Source: a virus. From it: DNA of 24,816 nucleotides. The position numbers and the translations under genes were made by a program. Position 1 is the first letter of the stretch. Each line of letters begins with the position of its first letter. Below the pieces are notes generated by a model. That model made no database searches. It was given only the letters and a program-made list of their open reading frames with translations, and was not told the DNA's origin. The stretch is taken from positions 1 through 24,816 of IMG/VR virus record IMGVR_UViG_3300022937_000139; one strand, given 5' to 3'. This document shows, piece after piece, positions 12,024-19,892 of this stretch.

Positions 12024-12438
12024 TCTAAGAACTGAAGATAGACTAAGAACGTGGAGAGAATTCCGCGACACATTAGAAACAAGTAAAACACCTTTTGATG
12101 ATGTTGCTCAGTTCTGGGCAAAAACTCCATACAACTCTAAAGTGTTAGATCCTTTCTATAAGGATTCATGGCCTGACCCTTGGAAATTGGTAATCAACAA
12201 CCGCTATGATCTTCTTGCTATTACTCTCGGAATGTGTTATACTTTAACTTTAACTGCTCGCTTTAAGGAGTGTAAATGTGAAATATATATGTCAGTAGTC
12301 CCGGGAGATGATCCTAGATTTATGAGCGTAATTAACAACGAACACGTTTTAAACTTACATCACGGTGCGGTTACTACAGTAGACGACATGCCCCCATCTG
12401 CTATACTGCTTTGGGATAATATTAACAGTCAGAAGTAG
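12016..12438 (+). CDS. Tail-fibre-linked conserved protein (140 aa)
   Basis: The frame is open from ATG 11971, but the recognisable protein starts at FNLRTEDRLRTWREFRDTLE, so GTG 12016 (overlapping the tailspike stop by eight bases) is the preferred start; TTG 12004 is also possible. Features: W-aromatic N-terminal helix, AKTPYNSKVLDPF, DSWPDPWKLV, LAITLGMCYTLTLTARF, and a C-terminal ILLWDNI. Similar small proteins sit behind fibre genes in marine T4-like phages. It could be a fibre chaperone or modifier, but there is no direct evidence. No Shine-Dalgarno is visible, so translational coupling to the tailspike is likely. Confidence 0.65.
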   Translation: MFNLRTEDRLRTWREFRDTLETSKTPFDDVAQFWAKTPYNSKVLDPFYKDSWPDPWKLVINNRYDLLAITLGMCYTLTLTARFKECKCEIYMSVVPGDDPRFMSVINNEHVLNLHHGAVTTVDDMPPSAILLWDNINSQK

Positions 12439-12457
12439 ACGATTATTTGTTTAAGAT

Positions 12458-12465
12458 ATTAAATA
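12458..12465 (+). promoter_or_regulatory. Late promoter ATTAAATA upstream of nrdA
   Basis: ATTAAATA-C lies between the fibre-linked gene and nrdA; expected +1 is near 12471, with a leader of about 32 bases. It is one base off the T4 core. A late-type promoter before nucleotide-metabolism genes is slightly unexpected. Confidence 0.5.
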
Positions 12466-12502
12466 CTCAACTGACGGGGAACAATTAAGGAAAGAGAGAA
12501 AA

Positions 12503-14875
12503 ATGAACCAAACTAAAGAGATTCTGATCACTAAGAGAGACGGAAGAAAAGAAAAACTGAATCTTGATAAGATTCACTTTGTAGTAGAAGAAGCATGTAA
12601 TGAATTATCGGGAGTAAGTGCTTCACAGATTGAAATGAATGCCGACCTACAATTTTATGATGGCATGAGCACAGACGAAATTCAAAATATTCTTATTAGA
12701 TCAGCTAACGATTTGATTTCTTTAGACAATCCAAATTATCAGTTTGCGGCCGCAAGGTTGTTGCTTTACGGATTACATAAACAAGTGTACGGTAAATATG
12801 ATCACCTTTCTCTTTCCGAAATTATTGACCTTAACATTAAACGTGGTGTTTATGATCCTTCTATCCGTGAAAAGTATTCTGAAACAGAAATTAAAAAACT
12901 AAACACATATATTAAGCATGACCGTAATGAAGAATTTACTTACGCTGGCTTACGTCAAGTAGTAGATAAGTATTTGTGTCAAGACAGAAGCAACGGAGAT
13001 ATGTTCGAAACTCCGCAGTTTATGTATATGATGATTGCGGCAACACTCTTTGCTGAGTACCCAAAGGAGACACGTTTAAACTACGTGAAAAAATATTATG
13101 ACGCGACCTCACTTTTTAAAATCAACATTCCAACGCCTGTCATGGCAGGAGTGCGTACTCCTATTCGTCAGTTTGCCAGTTGTGTTCTTGTTGATGTGGA
13201 CGATACTCTTCCTAGTATCTTTAGCTCTAATAGCGCAATCGGTTATTACATTGCTCAAAGGGCAGGAATTGGAATCAACTCGGGACGAGTACGAGCTATT
13301 AATTCAAAAATCAGAGGCGGAGAAGTAGCACACACAGGTGTTATTCCGTTTCTAAAAGTATACGAAGCAACAGTAAGAAGTTGTACACAAAATGGTGTAC
13401 GTGGCGGCAGTGCTACTACACATTTCCCATTATGGCATTATGAAATTGAAGATGTTTTAGTTCTTAAAAACAACAAAGGCACAGAAGACAACCGTGTGCG
13501 TAAACTAGACTATTCAATTCAATTAAACAAATTAATGTATGAAAGGTTATTGAGTGGTGGAGAAATTACTCTTTTCTCGCCACATGACGTTCCTGGACTT
13601 TACGAAGCATTTTATGCCGACCAAGATAAGTTTAAAGAACTATATGAAGCGGCAGAAAGAAAAACTTCTATTCGTAAAAAGAAAATTAACGCACAGACCC
13701 TCTTTGGTGCGTTACTAAAAGAAAGAGCAGAAACAGGTCGCATTTATATTATGAATGTTGATCACTGTAATACACACAGTTCATTTAAAGATCCTGTGTA
13801 CATGAGTAACCTATGTCAAGAAATCACGTTGCCTACAAAACCAATACAGCATATTGATGATGACGATGGTGAAATTGCTCTTTGTATCCTAAGTGCTATC
13901 AATATTGGTGGACTAACACTTAATAAGGAAAATGCTGAACTTGAAGAACTATGCGAATTAGCCGTTAGAGCTCTTGAGGAAATCATTGAGTATCAAGGTT
14001 ATCCTGTTAAGGCGGCAGAGAAATCTACCAAAGCTCGACGCTCATTAGGTATTGGCTACATAGGTCTAGCTCATTACCTAGCTAAACATCATGTGAAGTA
14101 CAGCGATAAAGAGGCTTGGAAACTTGTCCACGACCTAACTGAAAGTTTCCAATACTATCTACTTAAGGCAAGTAATACACTTGCTCAAGAACGTGGTGCT
14201 TGTGAATACTTTAATCGTACTAAGTACAGTGACGGCATTCTTCCAATTGATACATACAAGGAAGATGTTGATAGTATAGTTGGTAAAAAATTAAATCATG
14301 ATTGGACTGGTCTTAGAAAATCTATTAAAGAACACGGCTTACGCCACAGCACATTGTCCGCACAGATGCCATCGGAGAGTAGTTCCGTTGTGTCAAACGC
14401 AACAAACGGAATTGAGCCACCTAGAGGATACTTGTCCGTTAAGAAGTCAAAGAAAGGGCCTCTTAAACAGATTGTTCCAGGCTATCAGCAACTAAAGAAC
14501 TTCTATACCCTATTATGGGATATGGAAAGCAACGAAGGTTACATTAATATTGTGGCTGTAATGCAAAAGTTCTTTGATCAAGCCATTAGTGGTAACTGGT
14601 CATACAATCCTCTACAGTACGAAAACAATGAAGTACCTATGAGTGTTATGATGAAGGACATGTTGACAACTTACAAGATGGGTTGGAAAACAAGTTACTA
14701 TCAAAACACATACGACTTTAAGGGTGCTGAAGATGATTTGGAAGATAAGGCAGTTGACACAGCACAAGAAGATGTTAAACTAAATGGTATGAATGGCCAT
14801 GTGAATGGTGTCAATGGACATTCACCAAACACTGAAACACAAGATGACGAGCATTGTGATGCTTGTGCCATTTAA
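12503..14875 (+). CDS. nrdA: Class Ia ribonucleoside-diphosphate reductase, alpha subunit
   Basis: A 790 aa protein that reduces ribonucleoside diphosphates to deoxy forms with the beta subunit encoded next. Residues 5-95 form an ATP-cone (TKRDGRKEKLNLDKI). FASCVLVDVDDT carries C227, the first redox Cys; SNLCQEI holds N436, C438 (thiyl radical) and E440; C461 in IALCILSA is the redox partner. MPSESSSVVSNATNGIEPPR (near 625-650) is the phosphate-binding block, and TSYYQNT carries the two radical-transfer Tyr. The tail ends CDACAI (C785, C788), the shuttle Cys pair. It is slightly longer than E. coli NrdA (761) because of a linker with NGMNGHVNGVNGH before the Cys pair. nrdB begins seven bases downstream. 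Transcription is probably from the late-type promoter upstream. Confidence 0.98.
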   Translation: MNQTKEILITKRDGRKEKLNLDKIHFVVEEACNELSGVSASQIEMNADLQFYDGMSTDEIQNILIRSANDLISLDNPNYQFAAARLLLYGLHKQVYGKYDHLSLSEIIDLNIKRGVYDPSIREKYSETEIKKLNTYIKHDRNEEFTYAGLRQVVDKYLCQDRSNGDMFETPQFMYMMIAATLFAEYPKETRLNYVKKYYDATSLFKINIPTPVMAGVRTPIRQFASCVLVDVDDTLPSIFSSNSAIGYYIAQRAGIGINSGRVRAINSKIRGGEVAHTGVIPFLKVYEATVRSCTQNGVRGGSATTHFPLWHYEIEDVLVLKNNKGTEDNRVRKLDYSIQLNKLMYERLLSGGEITLFSPHDVPGLYEAFYADQDKFKELYEAAERKTSIRKKKINAQTLFGALLKERAETGRIYIMNVDHCNTHSSFKDPVYMSNLCQEITLPTKPIQHIDDDDGEIALCILSAINIGGLTLNKENAELEELCELAVRALEEIIEYQGYPVKAAEKSTKARRSLGIGYIGLAHYLAKHHVKYSDKEAWKLVHDLTESFQYYLLKASNTLAQERGACEYFNRTKYSDGILPIDTYKEDVDSIVGKKLNHDWTGLRKSIKEHGLRHSTLSAQMPSESSSVVSNATNGIEPPRGYLSVKKSKKGPLKQIVPGYQQLKNFYTLLWDMESNEGYINIVAVMQKFFDQAISGNWSYNPLQYENNEVPMSVMMKDMLTTYKMGWKTSYYQNTYDFKGAEDDLEDKAVDTAQEDVKLNGMNGHVNGVNGHSPNTETQDDEHCDACAI

Positions 14876-14881
14876 GGATTT

Positions 14882-16015
14882 ATGAGCAAGAAAGAAGGTA
14901 AAAATAAGCGAATGAGTAAAACAGTATTCAACAGAGATAAGGTAGATTTCACTAAAGAGTATATGTTCTTTGGAGCGGATCAAAACACACAGAGATATGA
15001 CGTTTTCAAATATCCAGAGTATGATAAACTTAATCAAACAATGTTAAGTTATTTCTGGCGTCCAGAAGAAGTTAGTCTACAAAAGGACAGAGGCGATTAC
15101 GCAGACTTTCGTCCAGAACAAAAACATATTTTCACAAGTAATCTAAAATATCAAACACTGTTGGATAGTGTACAAGGTCGCGGACCTTGTTTGAGCTTTT
15201 TGCCTTACTGTTCTAATCCAGAGCTAGAAAGTTGTATTGTGGCCTGGGACTTTTTTGAAACTATTCACAGTCGTTCATATACACACATTGTAAAAAATGT
15301 ATATCCAGATCCGGCAGAAGTATTTGATACTATCCTAGATGATGAAAAAATTATTGAACGTGCTGTAAGTGTAACTAAAAATTACGATGCGTTTAACGAA
15401 ATTGCTGACGCACATTTTCACAAAGGTAAAGGCACAATTTACGATGTGAAAAAAGCATTGTACAAAGCAATGATGACTGTAAACATTCTTGAAGGCTTAC
15501 GCTTTTATGTTTCGTTTGCTTGTACGTTTGCGTTCGGTGAACTTAAACTAATGGAAGGATCTGCTAAGATTATTTCACTAATTGCTCGAGATGAAGCAAC
15601 ACACTTGAATTTGTCAACACACATTCTTAAGCATTGGGCTAAAGGTAACGATGATCCAGACTTTGTCAAGATTGCTAAAGAGTGTGAAGAAGAAATGTAT
15701 GATATGTGGCGTGAGTGTGTAGAAGAAGAAAAGCGTTGGGCAGACTACTTGTTCAAAGACGGATCAATGATTGGTCTTAACACTAACCTACTTCATGCGT
15801 ATGTTGAGTTTATTGCCAACAAAAGACTTAAAGCTCTTGGTATGAAAACAATTTATGATCGTCCACTAAACACTAACCCACTACCTTGGACACAGCATTG
15901 GTTATCTAGTGCTGGACTTCAAGTTGCTCCACAAGAAACAGAAGTTGAATCTTACTTAATTGGTGGAGTGAAGCAAGATATCTCCGAGGACACATTTAAA
16001 GGATTTAAACTATGA
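14882..16015 (+). CDS. nrdB: Class Ia ribonucleoside-diphosphate reductase, beta subunit
   Basis: A 377 aa radical-generating subunit. Di-iron ligands are all visible: D95 (TLLDSVQG), E126 and H129 (FFETIHSRSY), E204 (LEGLRFY), E238 and H241 (ARDEATH). The radical Tyr is Y133 in SRSY. The C-terminal half (DYLFKDGSMIGLN, VAPQETEVESYLIG) is typical NrdB, and the acidic C-terminal tail that docks on NrdA is present (SEDTFKGFKL). The retained Tyr and carboxylates make this a standard Fe-type class Ia protein rather than a Tyr-less variant. AAGGA before the ATG fixes the start; an alternative Met at residue 11 is less likely. The stop overlaps the glutaredoxin start (ATGA). Confidence 0.98.
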   Translation: MSKKEGKNKRMSKTVFNRDKVDFTKEYMFFGADQNTQRYDVFKYPEYDKLNQTMLSYFWRPEEVSLQKDRGDYADFRPEQKHIFTSNLKYQTLLDSVQGRGPCLSFLPYCSNPELESCIVAWDFFETIHSRSYTHIVKNVYPDPAEVFDTILDDEKIIERAVSVTKNYDAFNEIADAHFHKGKGTIYDVKKALYKAMMTVNILEGLRFYVSFACTFAFGELKLMEGSAKIISLIARDEATHLNLSTHILKHWAKGNDDPDFVKIAKECEEEMYDMWRECVEEEKRWADYLFKDGSMIGLNTNLLHAYVEFIANKRLKALGMKTIYDRPLNTNPLPWTQHWLSSAGLQVAPQETEVESYLIGGVKQDISEDTFKGFKL

Positions 16016-16269
16016 GTATAGAAATTTGGGGCAAGCCTTTTTGCCCATCATGTCAAAAAGCAAAAGCAGTGTGCGAAAACAGAGGTTTCAAATACACTTA
16101 TAAAGAACTTGGAAAAGACTTCGAACGTGAAGAAGTTTTTGAACAGTTTCCGGGTGCTAAAACATTTCCACAGATTAAAGTTAACAGCCAAGCAGTAGGT
16201 GGATATGAAACTTTTATGAAGTATCTTGATGACACAGGTTACAACGGTACTGGACATTCACTAGGATAA
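16012..16269 (+). CDS. Glutaredoxin
   Basis: An 85 aa thioredoxin-fold protein with active site FCPSC (C11, C14), the cis-Pro loop TFPQI (P53) and the glutathione-binding GGYETF near 64-69. Length and motifs are those of a classic dithiol glutaredoxin. Directly coupled to nrdB (ATGA overlap, with AAGGA upstream), it almost certainly re-reduces the NrdA Cys pair during phage dNTP synthesis, like NrdC/Grx of T4. The CPSC active site differs from the CPYC of most bacterial Grx. Confidence 0.95.
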   Translation: MSIEIWGKPFCPSCQKAKAVCENRGFKYTYKELGKDFEREEVFEQFPGAKTFPQIKVNSQAVGGYETFMKYLDDTGYNGTGHSLG

Positions 16270-16272
16270 TAT

Positions 16273-16572
16273 ATGTTAATAACAACACCATACAAAGAAG
16301 GCGACATTGTATCAATCAAAGTTACCAGCGGAGAAGAAATAATCGCTAAATTGGTTGACGAGTCAGATGATCGTTTAACTGTTACAAAACCATTTGCTCT
16401 TGTTCCTGGACAAGGCGGCGGCCTAGGCATGATGCCGTGGGTTCTAAGTATAGCACCGGACCAAAAAATTCAAATAAATAAGAATACAACAATGTTGGTT
16501 CATAAAACAGAAGATGGTATTAGTAAGCAATATCTAGAACAAACAACCGGACTTACTATGGTAACAAAGTAG
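16273..16572 (+). CDS. Small conserved phage protein with Sm/SH3-barrel look (99 aa)
   Basis: A 99 aa protein. The first half, GDIVSIKVTSGEEIIAKLVD followed by ESDDRLTVTKP, follows the Sm1-like pattern of small beta-barrels (G-x-x-V-x-(V/I)-x-x-x-x-G-x-x-(I/V)-x-(A/G)-x-(L/V)), then a Gly/Met-rich loop (PGQGGGLGMMPWV) and a C-terminal strand-helix. Proteins of this size are conserved in T4-like marine phages without a known role. AGGA lies six bases before the ATG. RNA binding would fit an Sm-like fold, but this is inference. Confidence 0.65.
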   Translation: MLITTPYKEGDIVSIKVTSGEEIIAKLVDESDDRLTVTKPFALVPGQGGGLGMMPWVLSIAPDQKIQINKNTTMLVHKTEDGISKQYLEQTTGLTMVTK

Positions 16573-16583
16573 GAGATTAATAC

Positions 16584-17360
16584 ATGAGCTCACCTTATAC
16601 AATAGGTACACTAACCGGCCAGACAAGTGGCACACTAACTGGCATAAATTACTCAGACGAATTCGTCGCCATCGCCACTGCGATTGACAATCTTAGATTA
16701 GAACTTGTCAAAACCAATGTCGAATTGACCGCCGCCAACACTAATTTTTTAGCCGCTTTTGGTGTAGGCACAAGCTCAGTACCAGGCACAGTTGCTTATT
16801 CATTAGATACTCTAGCATTAGCACAATATGACACCGCAGGACATATGGCCCAAGCGGCTGATAACTTAACTACTATTAATGCTTCATTAACAGCACAGCA
16901 TGATGATTTAACTGGAAATATTTCAGCTAACCTAGCAACACTATCTGCGGCGGCATCTGTAATGATTGCTCAGAATGGTGAAAAAATTGCTTTTGAACAG
17001 GCCGCGACACAGTCTGCTCTTAAAAGATCTAATCTACCAGAAGTTGAAGTTCCGCAACCTGACATTGAAGACACAATTAAAAAAGCCGTAAGCAACGCTT
17101 CGGTAGTAAGTGCCCAAACAAAAGCAACTGGCTTTATCAGTGAATCTATCAGTGATGCTCTTAGCTTTGGTACCGATGTTGCTAAAGCTCAGTTACTTAA
17201 ATTTGATTTTATTGCTGACTCAGTAACAAAAGCTCAAAATATGATGGCAAGTGCTACTGGAAAAGTACCGCAAACTACAGATGGTTCGCAGACGACAAAC
17301 AATAGCGTAACAAATGCTAAACTTACGGCTAACGGTAACGCTGTAGTTGTACAAGCATAA
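16584..17360 (+). CDS. Virion-type helical protein next to the spike genes (258 aa)
   Basis: A 258 aa Ala/Thr/Ser/Asn-rich protein starting with a doubled motif (TIGTLTGQTSGTLTG), followed by long helical segments (LRLELVKTNVELTAANTNF; AKAQLLKFDFIADSVTKAQN) and a disordered Thr/Asn-rich tail. The composition is that of a fibrous or tail-associated structural protein. AGGAG lies eight bases before the ATG. The stop overlaps the following oxygenase ATG (TAATG), and the PAAR tip follows that gene, so a baseplate or spike role is likely. No family is recognised. Confidence 0.65.
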   Translation: MSSPYTIGTLTGQTSGTLTGINYSDEFVAIATAIDNLRLELVKTNVELTAANTNFLAAFGVGTSSVPGTVAYSLDTLALAQYDTAGHMAQAADNLTTINASLTAQHDDLTGNISANLATLSAAASVMIAQNGEKIAFEQAATQSALKRSNLPEVEVPQPDIEDTIKKAVSNASVVSAQTKATGFISESISDALSFGTDVAKAQLLKFDFIADSVTKAQNMMASATGKVPQTTDGSQTTNNSVTNAKLTANGNAVVVQA

Positions 17361-17914
17361 TGATTAGAGCTTGTCCATATTGGTTATATGATAAGCAACC
17401 TTTAAAAGAACTAGCAGATAGCATTATTGATTCTAATATCGCTGTAAACAAAGCCAATACTGATACACATGATCTAGTAAACACTAGAGCTAGTAATGTA
17501 AGTTTTCTAACAGCCCAAAGTGATTTGGGTAAACAAATCTTTAATAAAGTTTGGGGTTATGTTACAGATGCTAATATACAAGCAGGTTGGAATTTTAATC
17601 TAACAACCTGTGAACCTTTCCAATATACAGAATATTCAATAGATCAAAAATATGATTGGCACATTGACAATCGTTTTGATGAAGATGATACACGCAAATT
17701 GAGTTTTACAATTTTGCTAACAGACGATCACAAAGGTGGTGATTTTCAATTCGAATTAGGAAGCCCCAGTGACGAACTTAGAATAACTACTGTTAGCATG
17801 AAGAAAGGCGACCTTGTGATATTTCCAAGTTACACTTGGCACAGGGTTACACCAGTAAAAGACGGAATAAGGAAAAGTTTAGTCGGCTGGTGTAGAGGAC
17901 CTCAATTTATTTAG
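17360..17914 (+). CDS. 2-oxoglutarate/Fe(II) dioxygenase, PKHD/prolyl-4-hydroxylase type
   Basis: A 184 aa enzyme with the double-stranded beta-helix iron site YDWHIDNRF (H101, D103) and the distal TWHRVTPV (H161), followed by R171 in GIRKSLVGW, which would hold 2-oxoglutarate. FPSYTWHRV and GGDFQFELG are typical of PKHD-type hydroxylases (PiuC/Ofd1 group). Such enzymes hydroxylate Pro or other residues in proteins; the substrate is unknown. It is placed between a virion protein and the PAAR tip, suggesting modification of a structural protein (inference). No Shine-Dalgarno; coupled through TAATG. Confidence 0.9.
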   Translation: MIRACPYWLYDKQPLKELADSIIDSNIAVNKANTDTHDLVNTRASNVSFLTAQSDLGKQIFNKVWGYVTDANIQAGWNFNLTTCEPFQYTEYSIDQKYDWHIDNRFDEDDTRKLSFTILLTDDHKGGDFQFELGSPSDELRITTVSMKKGDLVIFPSYTWHRVTPVKDGIRKSLVGWCRGPQFI

Positions 17915-17923
17915 GAGTACACT

Positions 17924-18181
17924 ATGGCAAAACATTTAGCAGTTATAAACGAAGATGTAGCAGACGCAGTACTTGTTGCTAGTCCAAACACTTCAGTTAG
18001 AGCGAACTATAATGATGTTGCCACTGTAGGCGCTACAACAGCAAAAGGTAGCGTAGTAGTTCAAGGTAGTAACAGTATTAAGATCGAAGGTAGAGAACTA
18101 GCAAGAACAACAGACACAACAAATACCGGAGCGGCGATACAAACAGGGTCCAATAGTCAAACTATTTGCGCAGGAGATTAA
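17924..18181 (+). CDS. PAAR-like spike tip protein
   Basis: An 85 aa protein built of short beta repeats: VVVQGSNSIKIEGRELARTT and then IQTGSNSQTICAGD. The 'GS-x-x-(I/V)-x-(I/V)-(E/N)-G-x-x-x-A-R' core is the PAAR signature, though the P-A-A-R itself is replaced (ELAR). PAAR proteins cap the central baseplate spike and pierce the outer membrane, as gp5.4 does in T4. AGGAG is six bases before the ATG, and the stop abuts the next ATG. Confidence 0.85.
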   Translation: MAKHLAVINEDVADAVLVASPNTSVRANYNDVATVGATTAKGSVVVQGSNSIKIEGRELARTTDTTNTGAAIQTGSNSQTICAGD

Positions 18182-18601
18182 ATGGACAAAATCAAAAAAT
18201 ATATCTACATGGGAATAGGATTTTTCTGTGTTGGTATGGCATATATCGGCTTCGTAACACCCGGTATACCTTTTTCAATATTTCTAGTAGCCGCGGCTTG
18301 GGCATTTGCTAAAAGCTCACCTAAAATGGAAGCCTGGCTATATAACCATCCTTGGTTCGGTAAGTTTCTAACTAACTGGAACAAGAAACGTGTATTTCCT
18401 ACAAAAGGAAAATACGCAATGATCGTAGTAATGGCATCGACATTGCTGATCACTTACCATGCTACTGGCAACCTTAAAGCAGTACTATGGAGCGGAGGCT
18501 TTATGGCGTTAGTCGCTATATGGGCTTGGAGATATCCAGGTTCGTTAGAAGAACATGCTCGTAGAATTAAAGAAGGTAAAAGAGTAGCGTGGCTGAAATG
18601 A
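18182..18601 (+). CDS. DUF454 (YbaN-like) inner-membrane protein
   Basis: A 139 aa membrane protein with four hydrophobic segments (about 9-26, 29-44, 79-92 and 99-113). The sequence FVTPGIPFSIFLVAAAWAFA, then SSPKMEAWLYNHPWFG and NWNKKRVFPTKGKYA follows the DUF454/YbaN pattern (G-x-x-x-P-x-x-P-F-x-x-x-x-x-x-x-F-A-(R/K)-S-S-P, then W-L-x-x-H-x-x-F-G). The function of DUF454 is unknown; it lies in the inner membrane. It is usually a cellular gene, so here it is a candidate acquired host gene. AGGAG is five bases upstream; its end overlaps the next start (ATGA). Confidence 0.85.
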   Translation: MDKIKKYIYMGIGFFCVGMAYIGFVTPGIPFSIFLVAAAWAFAKSSPKMEAWLYNHPWFGKFLTNWNKKRVFPTKGKYAMIVVMASTLLITYHATGNLKAVLWSGGFMALVAIWAWRYPGSLEEHARRIKEGKRVAWLK

Positions 18602-19224
18602 AACATGAAATAATTCCACTATTTTCAATTCCTTTGTATAAAGCGGAACTTTCTCCACTTGACCCTCTTATGTTTCAAAAGTTAACAAACAATGAGTGGG
18701 AGAAAACAGAAGGCTTCGTGACACACGTTGAAACAGCAGAAAGACATTTGCTAGACAGACCTGAATACAAGGGATTGAAAAAAGCAATACAACAACACGT
18801 TGATTATTTTGCTTACGAAGTATTAGGTTGTCAGCGTGATTTAACTTGGGAAATTACTACAAGTTGGGTTAACAGATCAAAGAATGGAGACTACCATGCT
18901 AATCATTGGCACAGTAACAGTTTGATTAGTGGAGTATTTTACATTTACACAAATCCAAGCAGTGGCGCTATTGTATTCCATAAAGATAAGAATCATAAAA
19001 ATTTGTGGGGAGACACTCTGCGTATTGATTGGGATAAAGAAACAGACTATAACTCAGAAGCGGTAGGTATACTACCTAAAACAAATGAACTTCTTATGTT
19101 CCCTAGTATTCTAGCACACTCAGTACTAAGCAATACTTCAAACGAAAGTCGTTATAGTCTAGCGTTTAATGTATTTCCAAGAGGAGTATTTGGCGAGTCA
19201 GGAAATAGCGAGCTAACACTATGA
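18598..19224 (+). CDS. 2OG-Fe(II) oxygenase-like protein (TIGR02466/PF13759 type), paralogue 1
   Basis: The frame is open from GTG 18589, but ATG 18598 (ATGA overlap) gives the family start MKHEIIPLFSIPLYKAEL; 208 aa. SWVNRSKNGDYHANHWHSNS followed by LISGVFYI is the family's iron-site region, where an H-x-H-x-x-S replaces the usual H-x-D. FPSILAHSVLSNTSNESRYS followed by LAFNVFPRG gives the distal His and the 2OG-binding Arg. Members are found in many phages and marine bacteria; their substrates are unknown. It is followed by a tandem paralogue. Confidence 0.85.
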   Translation: MKHEIIPLFSIPLYKAELSPLDPLMFQKLTNNEWEKTEGFVTHVETAERHLLDRPEYKGLKKAIQQHVDYFAYEVLGCQRDLTWEITTSWVNRSKNGDYHANHWHSNSLISGVFYIYTNPSSGAIVFHKDKNHKNLWGDTLRIDWDKETDYNSEAVGILPKTNELLMFPSILAHSVLSNTSNESRYSLAFNVFPRGVFGESGNSELTL

Positions 19225-19856
19225 TGGAACATACTGTTACACCGTTATTCCCTATCCCGTTATATTCTGCTTCGTTAGGATCTTTAGAAAACAACATTCG
19301 TAATTCTGTTAACAGTTTAGAATTCGAAAGAATGCCATCAGAAGACGGTCATTACACTGTTGATAAGTTTGTGCTAGACAGAGAAGAATTTGCTCCTTTA
19401 AAACAAAAAATACAAAATCATATTGAGCAGTTTTTATATGAAGTATTAAATTGTGATCCGGAAGTTAATTTTGAAATACAAAATAGTTGGATCAACAAGC
19501 ACAACGAAAATGATTCAGCAGGCTTACACAATCATTCAAACAGTTTGATAAGTGGAGTATATTATATTGATGTAGACGATGTGTCTGGTGCTATATCATT
19601 TTTAAAAGATAAGGGACATATTAACCTATGGCCAGACGTGGTTAATATTCAAACAGACTACGATAGCAAAAAATTAAATATCTTTAATACTCAATGGTGG
19701 AACTATATTCCAAAAAAGAATGATTTAATTATGTTTCCTTCAATGCTGTATCACCAGGTAGAAGAAAATAAATCCAAGAAAATTCGCTATAGTCTAGCAT
19801 TCAATGTATTTCCAAGAGGAAATCTTGGCGGTACTCTTAATAAATTAAAAATTTAA
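19221..19856 (+). CDS. 2OG-Fe(II) oxygenase-like protein (TIGR02466/PF13759 type), paralogue 2
   Basis: A 211 aa paralogue of the preceding protein: HTVTPLFPIPLYSASLGSLE, NSWINKHNENDSAGLHNHSN followed by SLISGVYYI, and FPSMLYHQV then RYSLAFNVFPRG match block for block. The middle (20-60) and the 140-165 insert differ most, suggesting that substrate recognition has diverged. Two adjacent ATGs overlap the previous stop (ATGATGG); either can start the protein. It ends one base before the -35 of the tmRNA promoter. Confidence 0.85.
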   Translation: MMEHTVTPLFPIPLYSASLGSLENNIRNSVNSLEFERMPSEDGHYTVDKFVLDREEFAPLKQKIQNHIEQFLYEVLNCDPEVNFEIQNSWINKHNENDSAGLHNHSNSLISGVYYIDVDDVSGAISFLKDKGHINLWPDVVNIQTDYDSKKLNIFNTQWWNYIPKKNDLIMFPSMLYHQVEENKSKKIRYSLAFNVFPRGNLGGTLNKLKI

Positions 19857-19857
19857 C

Positions 19858-19886
19858 TTGACAAAATCCAAAATAGATGCTTAAAT
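19858..19886 (+). promoter_or_regulatory. Sigma70-type promoter of the tmRNA gene
   Basis: TTGACA (19858-19863), 17 bases, then TTAAAT (19881-19886). RNA should start near 19892-19895. The -10 with the next A reads TTAAATA and could double as a degenerate late promoter. Confidence 0.75.
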
Positions 19887-19892
19887 AGCATT

